A stretch of DNA of 64,000 nt from DASUWK01 sp036378435 (GCA_036378435.1 DASUWK010000058.1:1-64000), one strand, 5' to 3'; positions 54,475 through 62,859 are shown, counted from the first letter of the stretch. Translations and numbers: made by a program. Notes: generated by a model not told the origin, from the letters alone.

Positions 54475-55926
54475 ATGCGTAAATACACTGATTCCGCGAA
54501 GGGGATTCAGGCGACAGAGGACGTTCGTGCTCTGGCCGACAACCTCCGCGCTCGAGCTGAGGAGCTCGCGACGGAGGTGATTGATGCGCTCGAAGCGCGG
54601 GTCCCCGACTACCTCCGCCAGCTCTCCTTCGAGGGCGATGATCCGCGCGCCGTGTCGCGCGCGGACATCGATGCGATCGCCGCGGTGCTGGCCACCACCG
54701 GGACGCCCCTGCCCCGCAATGTGATCCGGACGGCCGTGGAGCTCGGCCGGCGGCGCGCGCTGCAGGGCGTGACCCTCGAGCACCTGCTGGAGGCCGACGG
54801 CATCCACCGCGAGGTCACCGTCCGGCACCTCGAGCATGTGCTCAAGGGGGATGACGAGGCACTGCAGCTCGCCGAGAGGCGCCTGGACTCGCACCGCGAC
54901 GCGGCCATCTTGGCCCTGACGCGTGGCTATCTTTCGGGCCAGGCCGAGGGCTACGAACGCGAGCACCGCGAGCTCGCCGCCCTGATGTCGATCATGCGAG
55001 CGGTCAGCCGGTCGCTCGAAGCGCGCGACATCGCCGAGGCCGCCATCCGCGAGACCTGTCGCGCCATGGGTTTGGAACAGGGAGTCATCTGGCTGACGCC
55101 GCGTGACCGTCCCGACTCCTTGGTGCTCCTGCAGAGCTACGGCCTGGACCAGAGGGAGGAAGCCGCGCTCGGGTCGGAGATGCCGATTCCCGTCCAGCTC
55201 GAGGAGGCGCTGCTCTCGGACCTGCCCGTGCAGACCCAGATCGAGCCCACGCTGCCGGCCTTCGCCGGCGTTCGCTCCGTCCTCACGGTCGCCCTGCGCG
55301 GGCGAGCCGACACGGTCGGGTTGATGACGGTCGGCTGCCAGGGCCGGAAGGAGTTCAACGCTCACGACATCGCCTTCGCGGCGCTGGTCAGCGAGCATGT
55401 CGGGGTCGCCCTCGCCAACGCCGAGCAGCACGTCCGCGAGGCGCGGACCGACCACCTGACCGGCCTCGCCAACCGGCCGGAGTTCGAGCACGCGGTCCAG
55501 CGCGAGATCGCGGCGGCCCGGCGCCACGGGCGGCCGTTCACGCTGATGCTGCTCGACCTGGACAACCTCAAGCATCTCAACGACCAGTTCGGCCACTACC
55601 TCGGCGACGCCGCCATCCGGGCCGTGGCCTCCTCGCTGCGCAGCGTGGTCCGGGCCAGCGACATCTGCGCCCGGCTCGGCGGTGACGAGTTCGGCGTGGC
55701 GATGCCTGAGGCGGGTCCGGACGAGGCCAGGGTGATCGCCGACCGCGTGCGCCAGGCCCTGGACGAGGCCAGCGCCGACGCCCAGCTGCCGGAGCCGGCC
55801 GGCGTGAGCATAGGCTTCGCGACCTGGCAGCCAGGCAACGATTGGAAGCAGTTGATGCGGAGCGCGGACGAGCTCCTCTACCAGGACAAGCGAGCCCGGA
55901 GGGTGAGGGACAGCCGGACCGGCTGA
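54475..55926 (+). CDS. GAF-GGDEF diguanylate cyclase
   Basis: 483 aa. The N-terminal helical domain (about 1-160; LRARAEELATEVIDALEARV) resembles RsbR-type sensor bundles. A GAF domain spans about 180-320 and a GGDEF domain 325-483 with RLGGDEFGVAMPE (about residue 402), so it is active-type and makes c-di-GMP from two GTP. No transmembrane segment, so a cytosolic sensor. TTGACG (54462-54467), 16 bp, TACACT (54484-54489) forms a promoter-like pair whose -10 lies inside the ORF, so a shorter form from the GTG at 54577 is possible. Confidence 0.88.
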   Translation: MRKYTDSAKGIQATEDVRALADNLRARAEELATEVIDALEARVPDYLRQLSFEGDDPRAVSRADIDAIAAVLATTGTPLPRNVIRTAVELGRRRALQGVTLEHLLEADGIHREVTVRHLEHVLKGDDEALQLAERRLDSHRDAAILALTRGYLSGQAEGYEREHRELAALMSIMRAVSRSLEARDIAEAAIRETCRAMGLEQGVIWLTPRDRPDSLVLLQSYGLDQREEAALGSEMPIPVQLEEALLSDLPVQTQIEPTLPAFAGVRSVLTVALRGRADTVGLMTVGCQGRKEFNAHDIAFAALVSEHVGVALANAEQHVREARTDHLTGLANRPEFEHAVQREIAAARRHGRPFTLMLLDLDNLKHLNDQFGHYLGDAAIRAVASSLRSVVRASDICARLGGDEFGVAMPEAGPDEARVIADRVRQALDEASADAQLPEPAGVSIGFATWQPGNDWKQLMRSADELLYQDKRARRVRDSRTG

Positions 55927-56588
55927 GGGCTGCGGCCCTCAGCCCGGACTTCTTTGCGCGACCCACGCTCGACGTGGCGCGCGATCTGCTCGGCAAGATC
56001 CTCGTCCGCGAGGTCGACGGCGAAGTGCGGTGGGGACGCCTGATCGAGGTCGAAGCCTATTGCGGCCCAGAAGACCTGGCAGCCCACTCCTCGCGCGGGC
56101 GGACGCCGCGCACCGAGGTGATGTTCGGACCGCCCGGCCACGCTTACGTGTACCTGATCTACGGCATGTACCACTGCCTCAACTTCGTGACGCGGCCGGC
56201 CGGCGAGCCGCAGGCGGTGCTCATCCGCGGCCTGGAGCCGGGTCCGCGGGTGGGCCGGACGAGCGGCCCGGGCCTGATCTGCCGGGCGTTGGACATCGAC
56301 CGCCGGCTGAACGGAGTTCCGCTTCGTCCACCTGACCTGTACGTGGCGGATGACGGCTACCGGCCGCCGGAGATCTTCACCTCTCCGCGGATCGGCGTCG
56401 GCTATGCCGGCGAGTGGGCGGCCCTGCCCTGGAGGTTCGCGTCGTACCCCCAAAAGCCCGGCAGGAAGGCGCAGGCGATCGTGCACAGCACGCAGAGGAC
56501 TCCTCCGGACACCACGGACACGCGCACACCCCACGCGGCGGCGACGGCGCCGGCCTCGAAGTTGCCGAGGGTCGGCCCTGACGTGTAG
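55923..56588 (+). CDS. mpg: 3-methyladenine DNA glycosylase (AAG/MPG family), CTG start
   Basis: Base-excision repair glycosylase. It has FFARPTLDVARDLLGKILVR, GRLIEVEAYCGPEDLAAHSS with the catalytic Glu, and HAYVYLIYGMYHCLNFVTRP. The core begins right after a CTG that overlaps the stop of the GGDEF gene as CTGA (55923-55926). The next upstream start is a TTG at 55842 inside that gene. The C-terminus departs from the family after about LPWRFASYP and continues about 45 residues as the antisense of the MFS gene, giving a 187-bp convergent overlap. The original stop was probably lost. Confidence 0.88.
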   Translation: MRAAALSPDFFARPTLDVARDLLGKILVREVDGEVRWGRLIEVEAYCGPEDLAAHSSRGRTPRTEVMFGPPGHAYVYLIYGMYHCLNFVTRPAGEPQAVLIRGLEPGPRVGRTSGPGLICRALDIDRRLNGVPLRPPDLYVADDGYRPPEIFTSPRIGVGYAGEWAALPWRFASYPQKPGRKAQAIVHSTQRTPPDTTDTRTPHAAATAPASKLPRVGPDV

Positions 56589-57589
56589 CTGATCATCTCG
56601 ATCCCCGCCAGCCGCCCTCGCAGGTGGTCGGGGATCGTCTGGTTCCAGATGGTCGTGCGGAAGATGCCGCTGACCATGTCGGCGCCGCCCGCGAGCGCCA
56701 GGAAGAGCACAGCGACGGCCAGTGTCGGAGCAAAGCCGAAACCGATCACGGCCAGCCCCCAGGCCGCGGCGGCGAGGATGATGGCGCGACCGTGGCGGTG
56801 CACCTGGCGCGTCCAGCCACTGGCCCCGCTGACCACGATCGACCCCGCGGCGGGCGCGGCGGTCAAGATGCCAAGCACGGCCGGCCCCCCCAGGCGCGCG
56901 GCGACGGCCGGAAAAAGCGCCACCGGCATCCCGAAGAACATCGCGGCCATGTCGACCAGGTAGGTGCCGAGCAGCTCAGGCCGGCTGAGCGCGTAGTCCA
57001 GGCCGGCTTTGATCCTCCGCAGGCTCGGTGGCTCCGCTCCCGTCGGCGGTGGGACCGCGCGCATGGGTATGAGCGTCGCGAGCGAGAAGGCGAAGGTCGC
57101 CACGTAGAGGGCGTAGGCGGCCGGCAGGCTCGCCAGGGCGATGACGACTCCGCCCAGGGCTGGGCCCGCCATCTGGGTGAAGTTGCTGCGCAGGCTGTTC
57201 AGGGCCGCGGCGGCTGTGAGCTCGTCGCGGTCGACAAGCCGCGGCAGGAGCGAGTCGAGCGCGGGCCGCTGGAGCGCGTAGAAAGACGCATCGACGAGCT
57301 CCAGGACGTAGATCGCCACGAGCTGCGGGTGAGGCAGCAGGGAGTTGGCCAGCAGCAGCACGGCCCCGAGGCCGAATCCGATCTCCGACAGCAGGGCGAT
57401 CCGGCGACGGTCGTGTGCGTCCGCGAAGGCCCCGCCCACAAGGCCGAGGAGGAGCAGCGGGAAGAAGGTGAACAGCTCCAGGAGCCCTACCGCCAGCGTC
57501 GAGCGTGTCAGTGCGTAGATCTGAAAAGGGACCGCCACGGCGCTGACCATGCGGCCGAAGAATGACGCGGTCTGGCTGCACCAGAGCAA
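56402..57589 (-). CDS. MFS exporter (EntS-like)
   Basis: Major facilitator of the enterobactin-exporter type with 11-12 helices. It has FADAHDRRRIALLSEIGFGL (motif A region) and a central loop near residue 190. The TTG at 57589 gives 395 aa, but the in-frame sequence upstream encodes GPLRRHRDFR, which belongs to the family's usual N-terminus. The only further start-like codons are CTG at 57643/57646, so the real start may be one of those. Substrate unknown. The C-terminus overlaps mpg head-on. Confidence 0.82.
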   Translation of the reverse strand: MLWCSQTASFFGRMVSAVAVPFQIYALTRSTLAVGLLELFTFFPLLLLGLVGGAFADAHDRRRIALLSEIGFGLGAVLLLANSLLPHPQLVAIYVLELVDASFYALQRPALDSLLPRLVDRDELTAAAALNSLRSNFTQMAGPALGGVVIALASLPAAYALYVATFAFSLATLIPMRAVPPPTGAEPPSLRRIKAGLDYALSRPELLGTYLVDMAAMFFGMPVALFPAVAARLGGPAVLGILTAAPAAGSIVVSGASGWTRQVHRHGRAIILAAAAWGLAVIGFGFAPTLAVAVLFLALAGGADMVSGIFRTTIWNQTIPDHLRGRLAGIEMISYTSGPTLGNFEAGAVAAAWGVRVSVVSGGVLCVLCTIACAFLPGFWGYDANLQGRAAHSPA

Positions 57590-57654
57590 GCGGAAGTCGC
57601 GGTGGCGCCGCAGCGGTCCGGTGTCGACGGCCGCCTGCGCCAGCAGGCGCCCGA

Positions 57655-57789
57655 CTACTGCCAGTCGGGGTGGCTTGCTTCCCTCCGCTCGAGCTTCTCC
57701 CAGCCTTCCGAGGACGGGCTGAACGCGTCCACCACGATCGCCCCCACCGGTTCGGTCTGGGCAGTATGCGGCACGCCGCCGGAGATCAC
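57655..57789 (-). pseudogene. Decayed duplicate of a cupin gene (C-terminal fragment)
   Basis: A 44-codon ORF beginning at GTG in a GTGA overlap with the upstream gene. It reads ISGGVPHTAQTEPVGAIVVD and then AFSPSSEGWEKLERREA. It closely matches the C-terminus of the cupin at 59021-59398 (IPGGVPHTAQTGPQGATVVD). The N-terminal half with the metal-binding histidines is missing, so it cannot be a working cupin. Confidence 0.75.
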
Positions 57790-58343
57790 CTTCCGGCCCC
57801 GGCGCCCTCGGCCGCCGTGACCTGCTGGCCGAAGACGTCGGTCAGCGGGTTGCCGCAGTTGGAGCACTCCGTCGCGGGCGCCGCCGTCACGTGGCGGCAC
57901 TGCTCGCAGTAAAAGTGGCGGCCGCTTCCGCTGGTGAGCTGAAAAAGTCCGGCGAAATGCGAGTACTGGTTCCCCGTCTCACGCAGCTCGCGCTCTGCGT
58001 CCCGGTGTGCGGACCCGCGGGCGAACGCCTGGGCGTCCTCGACGGTGCGCCAGAAGCCGAGTGCGTAGTTGCTGAGGCCGTCGCCGAATCCGATGAAGCG
58101 GATGAAGCCAGGACTGGCGATCGCCTCCCGCAGGGTGACCGCGGCGCGGCCCCAGAAGGTCTGCGCATCGTCGGGTGACGCAAGCGTGCCCTGGAGGACC
58201 AGCACCGCTTGCGCGGCCTCTGGCCCGAGCGCGGCCGGTGCTTCGACCGCGAACGTGACGCCGGGGGTGAACCGGGCGCCCGGCAGCTCGCCCATCAGCT
58301 GTGCCGCATCGCCCTCAGGGTGGTACGCGCCAAGTTCCGCCAT
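57786..58343 (-). CDS. ABM-like dimeric barrel protein with zinc ribbon
   Basis: 185 aa. The first 140 residues look like a dimeric alpha+beta barrel related to antibiotic-biosynthesis-monooxygenase proteins (FIRFIGFGDGLSNYALGFWR, TVEDAQAFARGSAHRDAERE). The C-terminus is a zinc ribbon with CEQC...CSNC. Function unknown. The ATG has GGAGG about 10 nt upstream. It is divergent from a TetR regulator with a good sigma-70-type promoter between, so it is probably a TetR target. Confidence 0.7.
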   Translation of the reverse strand: MAELGAYHPEGDAAQLMGELPGARFTPGVTFAVEAPAALGPEAAQAVLVLQGTLASPDDAQTFWGRAAVTLREAIASPGFIRFIGFGDGLSNYALGFWRTVEDAQAFARGSAHRDAERELRETGNQYSHFAGLFQLTSGSGRHFYCEQCRHVTAAPATECSNCGNPLTDVFGQQVTAAEGAGAGR

Positions 58344-58391
58344 GCCCTTCTGTCCTCCAAATCAGTGAACGGTCTTGCTCAGTGATCGAAG

Positions 58392-58420
58392 ATCCTGACA
58401 GGGTCGCTCCTCGCTGTCAA
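58392..58420 (-). promoter_or_regulatory. Sigma-70-type promoter between ABM-like gene and TetR gene
   Basis: Minus strand TTGACA, 17 bp, CAGGAT: a perfect -35 and a 4/6 -10. The leader has GGAGG before the ATG at 58343. Two TCAGTGA direct repeats (plus strand, about 58363-58386) in the leader and a related CAGTG near 58445 could be regulator sites. Confidence 0.65.
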
Positions 58421-58455
58421 ATATCGGTGAGCGCGGCTGTACACTGAAACGTAGG

Positions 58456-59088
58456 ATGGCGCGAAAGTACGAGTTGAAGAAGCGCGCCGAGCGGCAGGAG
58501 GAGACGCGGCGGCGGATCACCGAGGCAGCGACCGAGCTCCACTCCAGCGTCGGCCCGGCGCGGACGACGATTGCAGCCATCGCCGAGAGAGCCGGCGTTC
58601 AGCGCCAGACCGTCTACAAGCACTTTCCCGACGAATACGCGCTGTTCGGGGCGTGCACCTCGTTGAGCTGGGAGCAGAACCCCGGCCCCGACCCGGCGGT
58701 TTGGCGCCTGACGGCCACAGGCGAACAGCGGCTGCGGCGCGGCCTGACCGAGCTCTACGGATATTTCGGAGCTAATCGCCAGCTGCTGGCCAACGTCCGG
58801 CGTGACGCCGACACGATGCCGGTCGTGCGCTGGGCGTTCAGCAAGTTCAGGGCCGGCTGGTTGGCAGATTGCCGGGCTGCGCTGTGCGAGGGCTGGCCCC
58901 AGAGCGCATCCGCCGCCATCGGCCACGCCGTCGATTTCGCCGCCTGGGACTCGCTCGAGAACCTGGGACTCGACGACCCCGCCAAGGTCGACCTGATGGT
59001 TCTGCTGGCTGAAGCCGCCTCTAAGGCCAGGCCGGCGCCGAGGGTTCGAGCCTCTCGAGCTTCTCCCAGTCTTCGCGCGGCGGGCTGA
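58456..59088 (+). CDS. TetR family transcriptional regulator
   Basis: 210 aa. N-terminal HTH (about residues 18-64): ITEAATELHSSVGPARTTIA and AERAGVQRQTVYKHFPDEYA. The C-terminal helical ligand domain is unassigned. The ATG has TACACT 10 nt upstream and no Shine-Dalgarno. It probably controls the divergent ABM-like gene, and perhaps the cupin and thiolase genes. The last 22 codons overlap the convergent cupin gene by 68 bp. Confidence 0.88.
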   Translation: MARKYELKKRAERQEETRRRITEAATELHSSVGPARTTIAAIAERAGVQRQTVYKHFPDEYALFGACTSLSWEQNPGPDPAVWRLTATGEQRLRRGLTELYGYFGANRQLLANVRRDADTMPVVRWAFSKFRAGWLADCRAALCEGWPQSASAAIGHAVDFAAWDSLENLGLDDPAKVDLMVLLAEAASKARPAPRVRASRASPSLRAAG

Positions 59089-59398
59089 ACGCGTCCACCA
59101 CGGTGGCCCCCTGCGGTCCGGTCTGGGCTGTGTGCGGCACGCCGCCCGGGATCATGTAGGCGTCGCCTGCGTGGAGCTCGCGTGTCTCGCCGCCGATGGT
59201 GAAGACGAGCGAGCCGCGCAGACAGACGCCCGCCTGCTCGTGTGGGTGCGAGTGCTCCCCGACCACCGAGTCAGGGGCGAGATCGACGACCGCGAACATC
59301 AGCTTCTCCCCGATCAGCGTCCGCGCCACGACGCCGTCCCAGACGGCGTGCGGGCGCAGCTCCGCGATGCGTGCGAACGCTGAAGCGGGCTCAGTCAA
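59021..59398 (-). CDS. Cupin domain protein
   Basis: 125-aa single-domain cupin. Metal motif HSHPHEQAGVCLRGSLVFTI, with the second motif near GDAYMIPGGVPHTA (His). Function unknown; small cupins of this type include isomerases, dioxygenases and sensors. TTG start 8 bp inside the end of the thiolase gene, so co-translated with it. A decayed paralogue lies 1.3 kb away at 57655-57789. Confidence 0.85.
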   Translation of the reverse strand: MTEPASAFARIAELRPHAVWDGVVARTLIGEKLMFAVVDLAPDSVVGEHSHPHEQAGVCLRGSLVFTIGGETRELHAGDAYMIPGGVPHTAQTGPQGATVVDAFSPPREDWEKLERLEPSAPAWP

Positions 59399-60548
59399 CC
59401 TTGCGATCGATGATCGTGGCGGTGCCGAGGCCGCCGCCGCAGCACATCGTCTCGAGGCCGTAGCGAAGGTCGCGGCGCTCCAGCTCGTGCAGGAGGTGGT
59501 TCATCAGCCGCGCGCCCGACGCGCCGAGCGGGTGGCCGATCGCGATCGCCCCACCGTTGACGTTGACCTTGTCCATGTCGGCGCCGGTCTCCTTCTGCCA
59601 CGCCAGCACGACGGAGGCGAACGCCTCGTTGACCTCGAACAGGTCGATGTCCTTGAGCTCGAGCCCTGCCTTCTTCAGCACCTTCGCGGTGGCCGGGATC
59701 GGACCTTCCAACATCAGCACCGGGTCGGTTCCGACCACGGTTTGGGCGAGGATCTTGGCGCGGGGCTTGAGGCCCAGCTCGGCCGCCTTCTCCTTCGTCA
59801 TCAGCAGGACCGCGGCGGCCCCGTCGGAGATCTGGCTGGAGTTGGCGGCTGTGATCGAGTGCTGGGGATCGAACGCGGGCTGGAGCGCGGCAGCGGCCTC
59901 ATAGCTCGCGTTGGCGCGGATGCCCTCGTCCTGGCTGAAGTCCTCGTGATGCCCGTTGACCGGGACCTCGACGGTCATGATCTGCGAGCTCAGGTAGCCC
60001 TTCTCGGTCGCCTCGTGGGCCAGCTGGTGGCTGCGCACGCCGAACTCGTCCATCGCCTTGCGCTCGACGCCGTACTTGCGCGCGACGAGCTCGGCCGAGA
60101 TGCCCTGCGGCACCAGGTCGTAAAGCTCCTGGAGCTCAGGGGGGAAGGCGAAGCCGCAGTCGGCCGCGGTGGAACCCATGGGGACGCGCGTCATCGACTC
60201 CACGCCGCCGGCGATCGTGATGTCGTTGACCCCGGCCTGGACCAAGTTGGCGGCGAAGTGGATCGCCTGCTGGCTCGAGCCGCACTGCCGGTCGACGGTC
60301 GTGCCCGGTGTGGTGACGGGGAAGCCAGCGGTCAGCCAGGCGTCGCGGGCGATGTTGAGGCCCTGCTCGCCGTGCTGGCTGACGCAGCCGAACACAACAT
60401 CCTCGACGAGGCCGGGCTCGATGCCGGCGCGCTTGACCAGCTCGCGAATGACCTGCGAGCCCAGCACCACGGGGTGCATGTCCTTCAGCTTGCCGTTGCG
60501 GCGCCCGATCGGCGTCCGCACGGCTTCAACGATCACAACCTCACGCAT
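59391..60548 (-). CDS. Acetyl-CoA C-acyltransferase (thiolase)
   Basis: 385 aa from the ATG at 60548 (GGAG upstream). The nucleophile Cys is in DRQCGSSQQAIHFA. NGGAIAIGHPLGASGARL carries the catalytic His and CCGGGLG the second Cys. Biosynthetic or degradative thiolase; the sequence resembles FadA-type steroid or lipid thiolases in high-GC bacteria. A 14-bp perfect palindrome lies 19 bp upstream, probably a regulator site. Followed by the overlapping cupin gene. Confidence 0.9.
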   Translation of the reverse strand: MREVVIVEAVRTPIGRRNGKLKDMHPVVLGSQVIRELVKRAGIEPGLVEDVVFGCVSQHGEQGLNIARDAWLTAGFPVTTPGTTVDRQCGSSQQAIHFAANLVQAGVNDITIAGGVESMTRVPMGSTAADCGFAFPPELQELYDLVPQGISAELVARKYGVERKAMDEFGVRSHQLAHEATEKGYLSSQIMTVEVPVNGHHEDFSQDEGIRANASYEAAAALQPAFDPQHSITAANSSQISDGAAAVLLMTKEKAAELGLKPRAKILAQTVVGTDPVLMLEGPIPATAKVLKKAGLELKDIDLFEVNEAFASVVLAWQKETGADMDKVNVNGGAIAIGHPLGASGARLMNHLLHELERRDLRYGLETMCCGGGLGTATIIDRKVD

Positions 60549-60566
60549 CCCCAATCTCCTAGGTTC

Positions 60567-60580
60567 GTACGCGCGCGTAC
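60567..60580. promoter_or_regulatory. Palindrome upstream of the thiolase gene
   Basis: GTACGCGCGCGTAC, a 14-bp perfect palindrome 19 bp before the thiolase ATG, consistent with a dimeric repressor site. A second alternating GC run follows at 60608-60618. Confidence 0.5.
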
Positions 60581-60680
60581 TGAAATCTGCACCCGATTGT
60601 AAGTCCTCGCGCGCGCGCTTTATTCGCCCTCCAGGCAGTCATGGGTAGCCTGGCTGCGAACGATTTTTTGGGCTTGACCT

Positions 60681-60862
60681 GGGTAGCCTGCGGTCGCTTA
60701 CCCTACGCGTCGCCCCAAGCGGCTGAGTACGGTGAACCTGGGGATACCGAACGTCGAGTAGGTGAAAGGCCGGCTCCGCAAGGAGCCCCGCTGGAAGCCG
60801 AAAAACGCATAGGGGACTTCAGGGTAAACAGGAAGGTCGCTTGGGGCATTGCTTTGCCCGAC
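60681..60862. ncRNA. Unassigned structured RNA candidate
   Basis: Non-coding gap of about 350 bp. A 10-bp perfect stem GCCCCAAGCG (60712-60721) / CGCTTGGGGC (60838-60847) closes a 116-nt interior with CCTG/CAGG, a GGCTCC-GCAA-GGAGCC tetraloop hairpin (60772-60787) and GACTTC...GAAGGTC. GGGTA/TACCC (60681-60703) lies just 5', and GGGCA-TTGCT-TTGCCC (60845-60860) overlaps the 3' end. TGGGTAGCCTG occurs twice (near 60644 and 60680). It could be a leader of the gene at 60903 or a small RNA. I cannot match it to 6S, RNase P, tmRNA, SRP or a riboswitch I know. Confidence 0.45.
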
Positions 60863-60902
60863 GAGGCTTAAAGCCTTGACACCGGGCCCGCCGCACCCGA
60901 CC

Positions 60903-62468
60903 ATGCGCAGGCCCGTGGACCAGCCGCCAGCCGACTTCGAATTCGAGTCCAAGCCCGCGCGCCGCCGCGTGCCGCGATTCGTCCTCGGCGTCGCCAGCGG
61001 GGTCGTCGTCCTCGCCGCGGCGGCAGCGGCCGGAGTCACGGTCTTCATGCTCGTGGCCGGGCACGGCACCGTGCTGGACCGGATGGTGCCTGCGGGCGCG
61101 GGCGCGTATGCCTCGGTCAACCTGGATCCGCCCGCGGACCAGAAGCTCGACCTGCTGAACCTGAGCCACAAGTTTCCGGAGCTGAACTCCGAGCAGCAGA
61201 TCGAGAAGAACCTGGACCAGCTGCTGCAGCCGTCGGGACTGAGCTATCGCAGCGACGTCAAGCCCTGGCTGGGCGCTCAGGTGGTGGCGCTCGCGGGCGG
61301 CTCGAGCAAGCCGGACGTGGCCCTGCTCTTCGATTCCAAGAATGACGGGGCGGCTCAACAGACCCTGGCCAAGCTGAAGACCGGCAAGCTCGGAGGTCAG
61401 GTCGCCTGGCACGAGTCGAAGCACGGCGGCGTGACCCTCGAGGTGGGGTTGGTGTCGAGCCAGACCACGGTCATGGCTTTCTTCGACCACACGCTGCTGG
61501 TCGCGAGCTCGGAGTCGCTTGCCGACGAGGTGATCGACACCGACCAGGGGAAGCACGCGCGGCTCGACAGCACCGCCCAGTACAAGGCGATTACGAGCAA
61601 GCTGCCCGCTTCGCGCCTGCTGACGGTGTTCGTGGACGGTCACGCGGTCACCGGCTGGACGAGCGGGATCTTCGACCAGATCACCAAGGGCCTGCCGCTG
61701 GGCCAGGGCGTGACCATCACGTCGCCGCCGATCGACAAAAGCTCGGTGACCCAAGGCCTGGCCGCCTTCAAGGGCGCCGGCTTCGCGATCAGTGCGCGGC
61801 CGGACGGTCTTGCGGCAGATCTCGAGGTCGACGTCGACAGCTCCAAGCTGACCGCGGACCAGCGGGCGCTCTACCAGCGCGCTGGACGCCCGAACGGCGC
61901 TCTCAAGGCGGTGCCGGCGGGCGCGATCGCGGTGGTCGGAATCTCCGACCTCGACACAATCTTGAAGGGCATCCCCAACACCACCGGCTCGGCTATCGGG
62001 ATGGGGCCGCTGAACGGCCTGGCGCAGAAGCTGACGGGAGACGCCGCGGTCGAGATCGAGCCGGACGGTCAGGGCCTCGGCATCGGAGGCGTGATCGGTA
62101 CCAGTGACCCCGCCGGCTTGAAGTCGATGCTCGACTCGTTGGCCGGTTCGATGACCGGGACATCGCTCGCGTATGCCGTCAACGGCCAGAACCTGCTGGT
62201 CGCGAGCTCGTCTTCGGAGCTGGCCCGCATGCAGGCGGCGCAGTCGGGCGCATCACTGACTTCCGGCTCCGCCTACAAGCAGGCGGCGGACTTCTCGGTC
62301 CCCGAGCCCGCGTCCCTGGTCTTCGTCGACGTCGATGGAGCGTTCCGACTGGCCGAAACTTTCGGCCGCATGGACCTCCAGAAGGAACGCTCGGACTGGT
62401 CGGCTGTGCACTCGGTGTTGCTGACCTCCGGCGGGACCAGCGTCCGCATCCACGTCGTGATCGGCTAG
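60903..62468 (+). CDS. DUF3352-like membrane-anchored extracytoplasmic protein
   Basis: 521 aa. A short Arg/Pro-rich cytoplasmic start, one transmembrane helix (ASGVVVLAAAAAAGVTVFML) and a large extracellular domain of about 460 residues in the DUF3352 style (VLDRMVPAGAGAYASVNLDP, VAFLD-like repeats of beta/alpha units). Function unknown. I chose the ATG at 60903 because it directly precedes the charged tail. It follows the structured RNA candidate by about 40 bp. The stop overlaps the convergent gene by 4 bp. Confidence 0.75.
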   Translation: MRRPVDQPPADFEFESKPARRRVPRFVLGVASGVVVLAAAAAAGVTVFMLVAGHGTVLDRMVPAGAGAYASVNLDPPADQKLDLLNLSHKFPELNSEQQIEKNLDQLLQPSGLSYRSDVKPWLGAQVVALAGGSSKPDVALLFDSKNDGAAQQTLAKLKTGKLGGQVAWHESKHGGVTLEVGLVSSQTTVMAFFDHTLLVASSESLADEVIDTDQGKHARLDSTAQYKAITSKLPASRLLTVFVDGHAVTGWTSGIFDQITKGLPLGQGVTITSPPIDKSSVTQGLAAFKGAGFAISARPDGLAADLEVDVDSSKLTADQRALYQRAGRPNGALKAVPAGAIAVVGISDLDTILKGIPNTTGSAIGMGPLNGLAQKLTGDAAVEIEPDGQGLGIGGVIGTSDPAGLKSMLDSLAGSMTGTSLAYAVNGQNLLVASSSSELARMQAAQSGASLTSGSAYKQAADFSVPEPASLVFVDVDGAFRLAETFGRMDLQKERSDWSAVHSVLLTSGGTSVRIHVVIG

Positions 62469-62833
62469 AAGCGCTTCAGACCCAGGCGCCGCACCAGCGG
62501 CGCGATCTCCTCCAGGTGCTCGTCCTCGTGCTGCGCCGCCACCTTCAAGATTCCGCTGGCGAACGGCGGCTGCGAGACCAGCGCGCCCTTCCAAAGCCGC
62601 TCCAGCGAGCTCGTCGCCTCCTCCAGCTGGCTGACCGGATCGGGGTTCTCGTATCGCATCCAGCGGTAGGCCGCCGGCGCCGACCACGGTTGGCGCATGA
62701 AATCCTGGTGGAGGAAGCGGTGGTTCTCGACCACGATGTGCTCGACCGTCTTGAGCAGGCTGCCATGTGGCAGCCCACGGTCCTGCACCAGGACGCTGAA
62801 GTGCTGCTTGCGCATCCAGCGCAGAAGGCGCAC
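62465..62833 (-). CDS. DinB-like helical-bundle protein
   Basis: 122 aa, mostly helical. His residues spaced as in DinB/YfiT metal sites appear in KTVEHIVVENHRFLHQDF and AAQHEDEHLEEIAPLV. The N-terminus (RLLRWMRKQHFSVLV) may not be the natural one. GTG start, 26 bp after the HPRT-fusion gene on the same strand. Possibly a metal-dependent thiol transferase-like protein; weakly supported. Confidence 0.55.
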   Translation of the reverse strand: MRLLRWMRKQHFSVLVQDRGLPHGSLLKTVEHIVVENHRFLHQDFMRQPWSAPAAYRWMRYENPDPVSQLEEATSSLERLWKGALVSQPPFASGILKVAAQHEDEHLEEIAPLVRRLGLKRF

Positions 62834-62859
62834 CCGTCGCTCAGCCGGGGTGGGCGCGG

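Noticed and set aside
60681..60862. Identification as 6S RNA, RNase P RNA, tmRNA, SRP RNA or ydaO riboswitch
   Set aside because: Conserved cores of those RNAs as I remember them are not found; left unassigned.
60641..60871. 76-codon ORF in the gap before the DUF3352 gene
   Set aside because: It coincides with paired RNA stems, shows no protein-like pattern and has no ribosome site.
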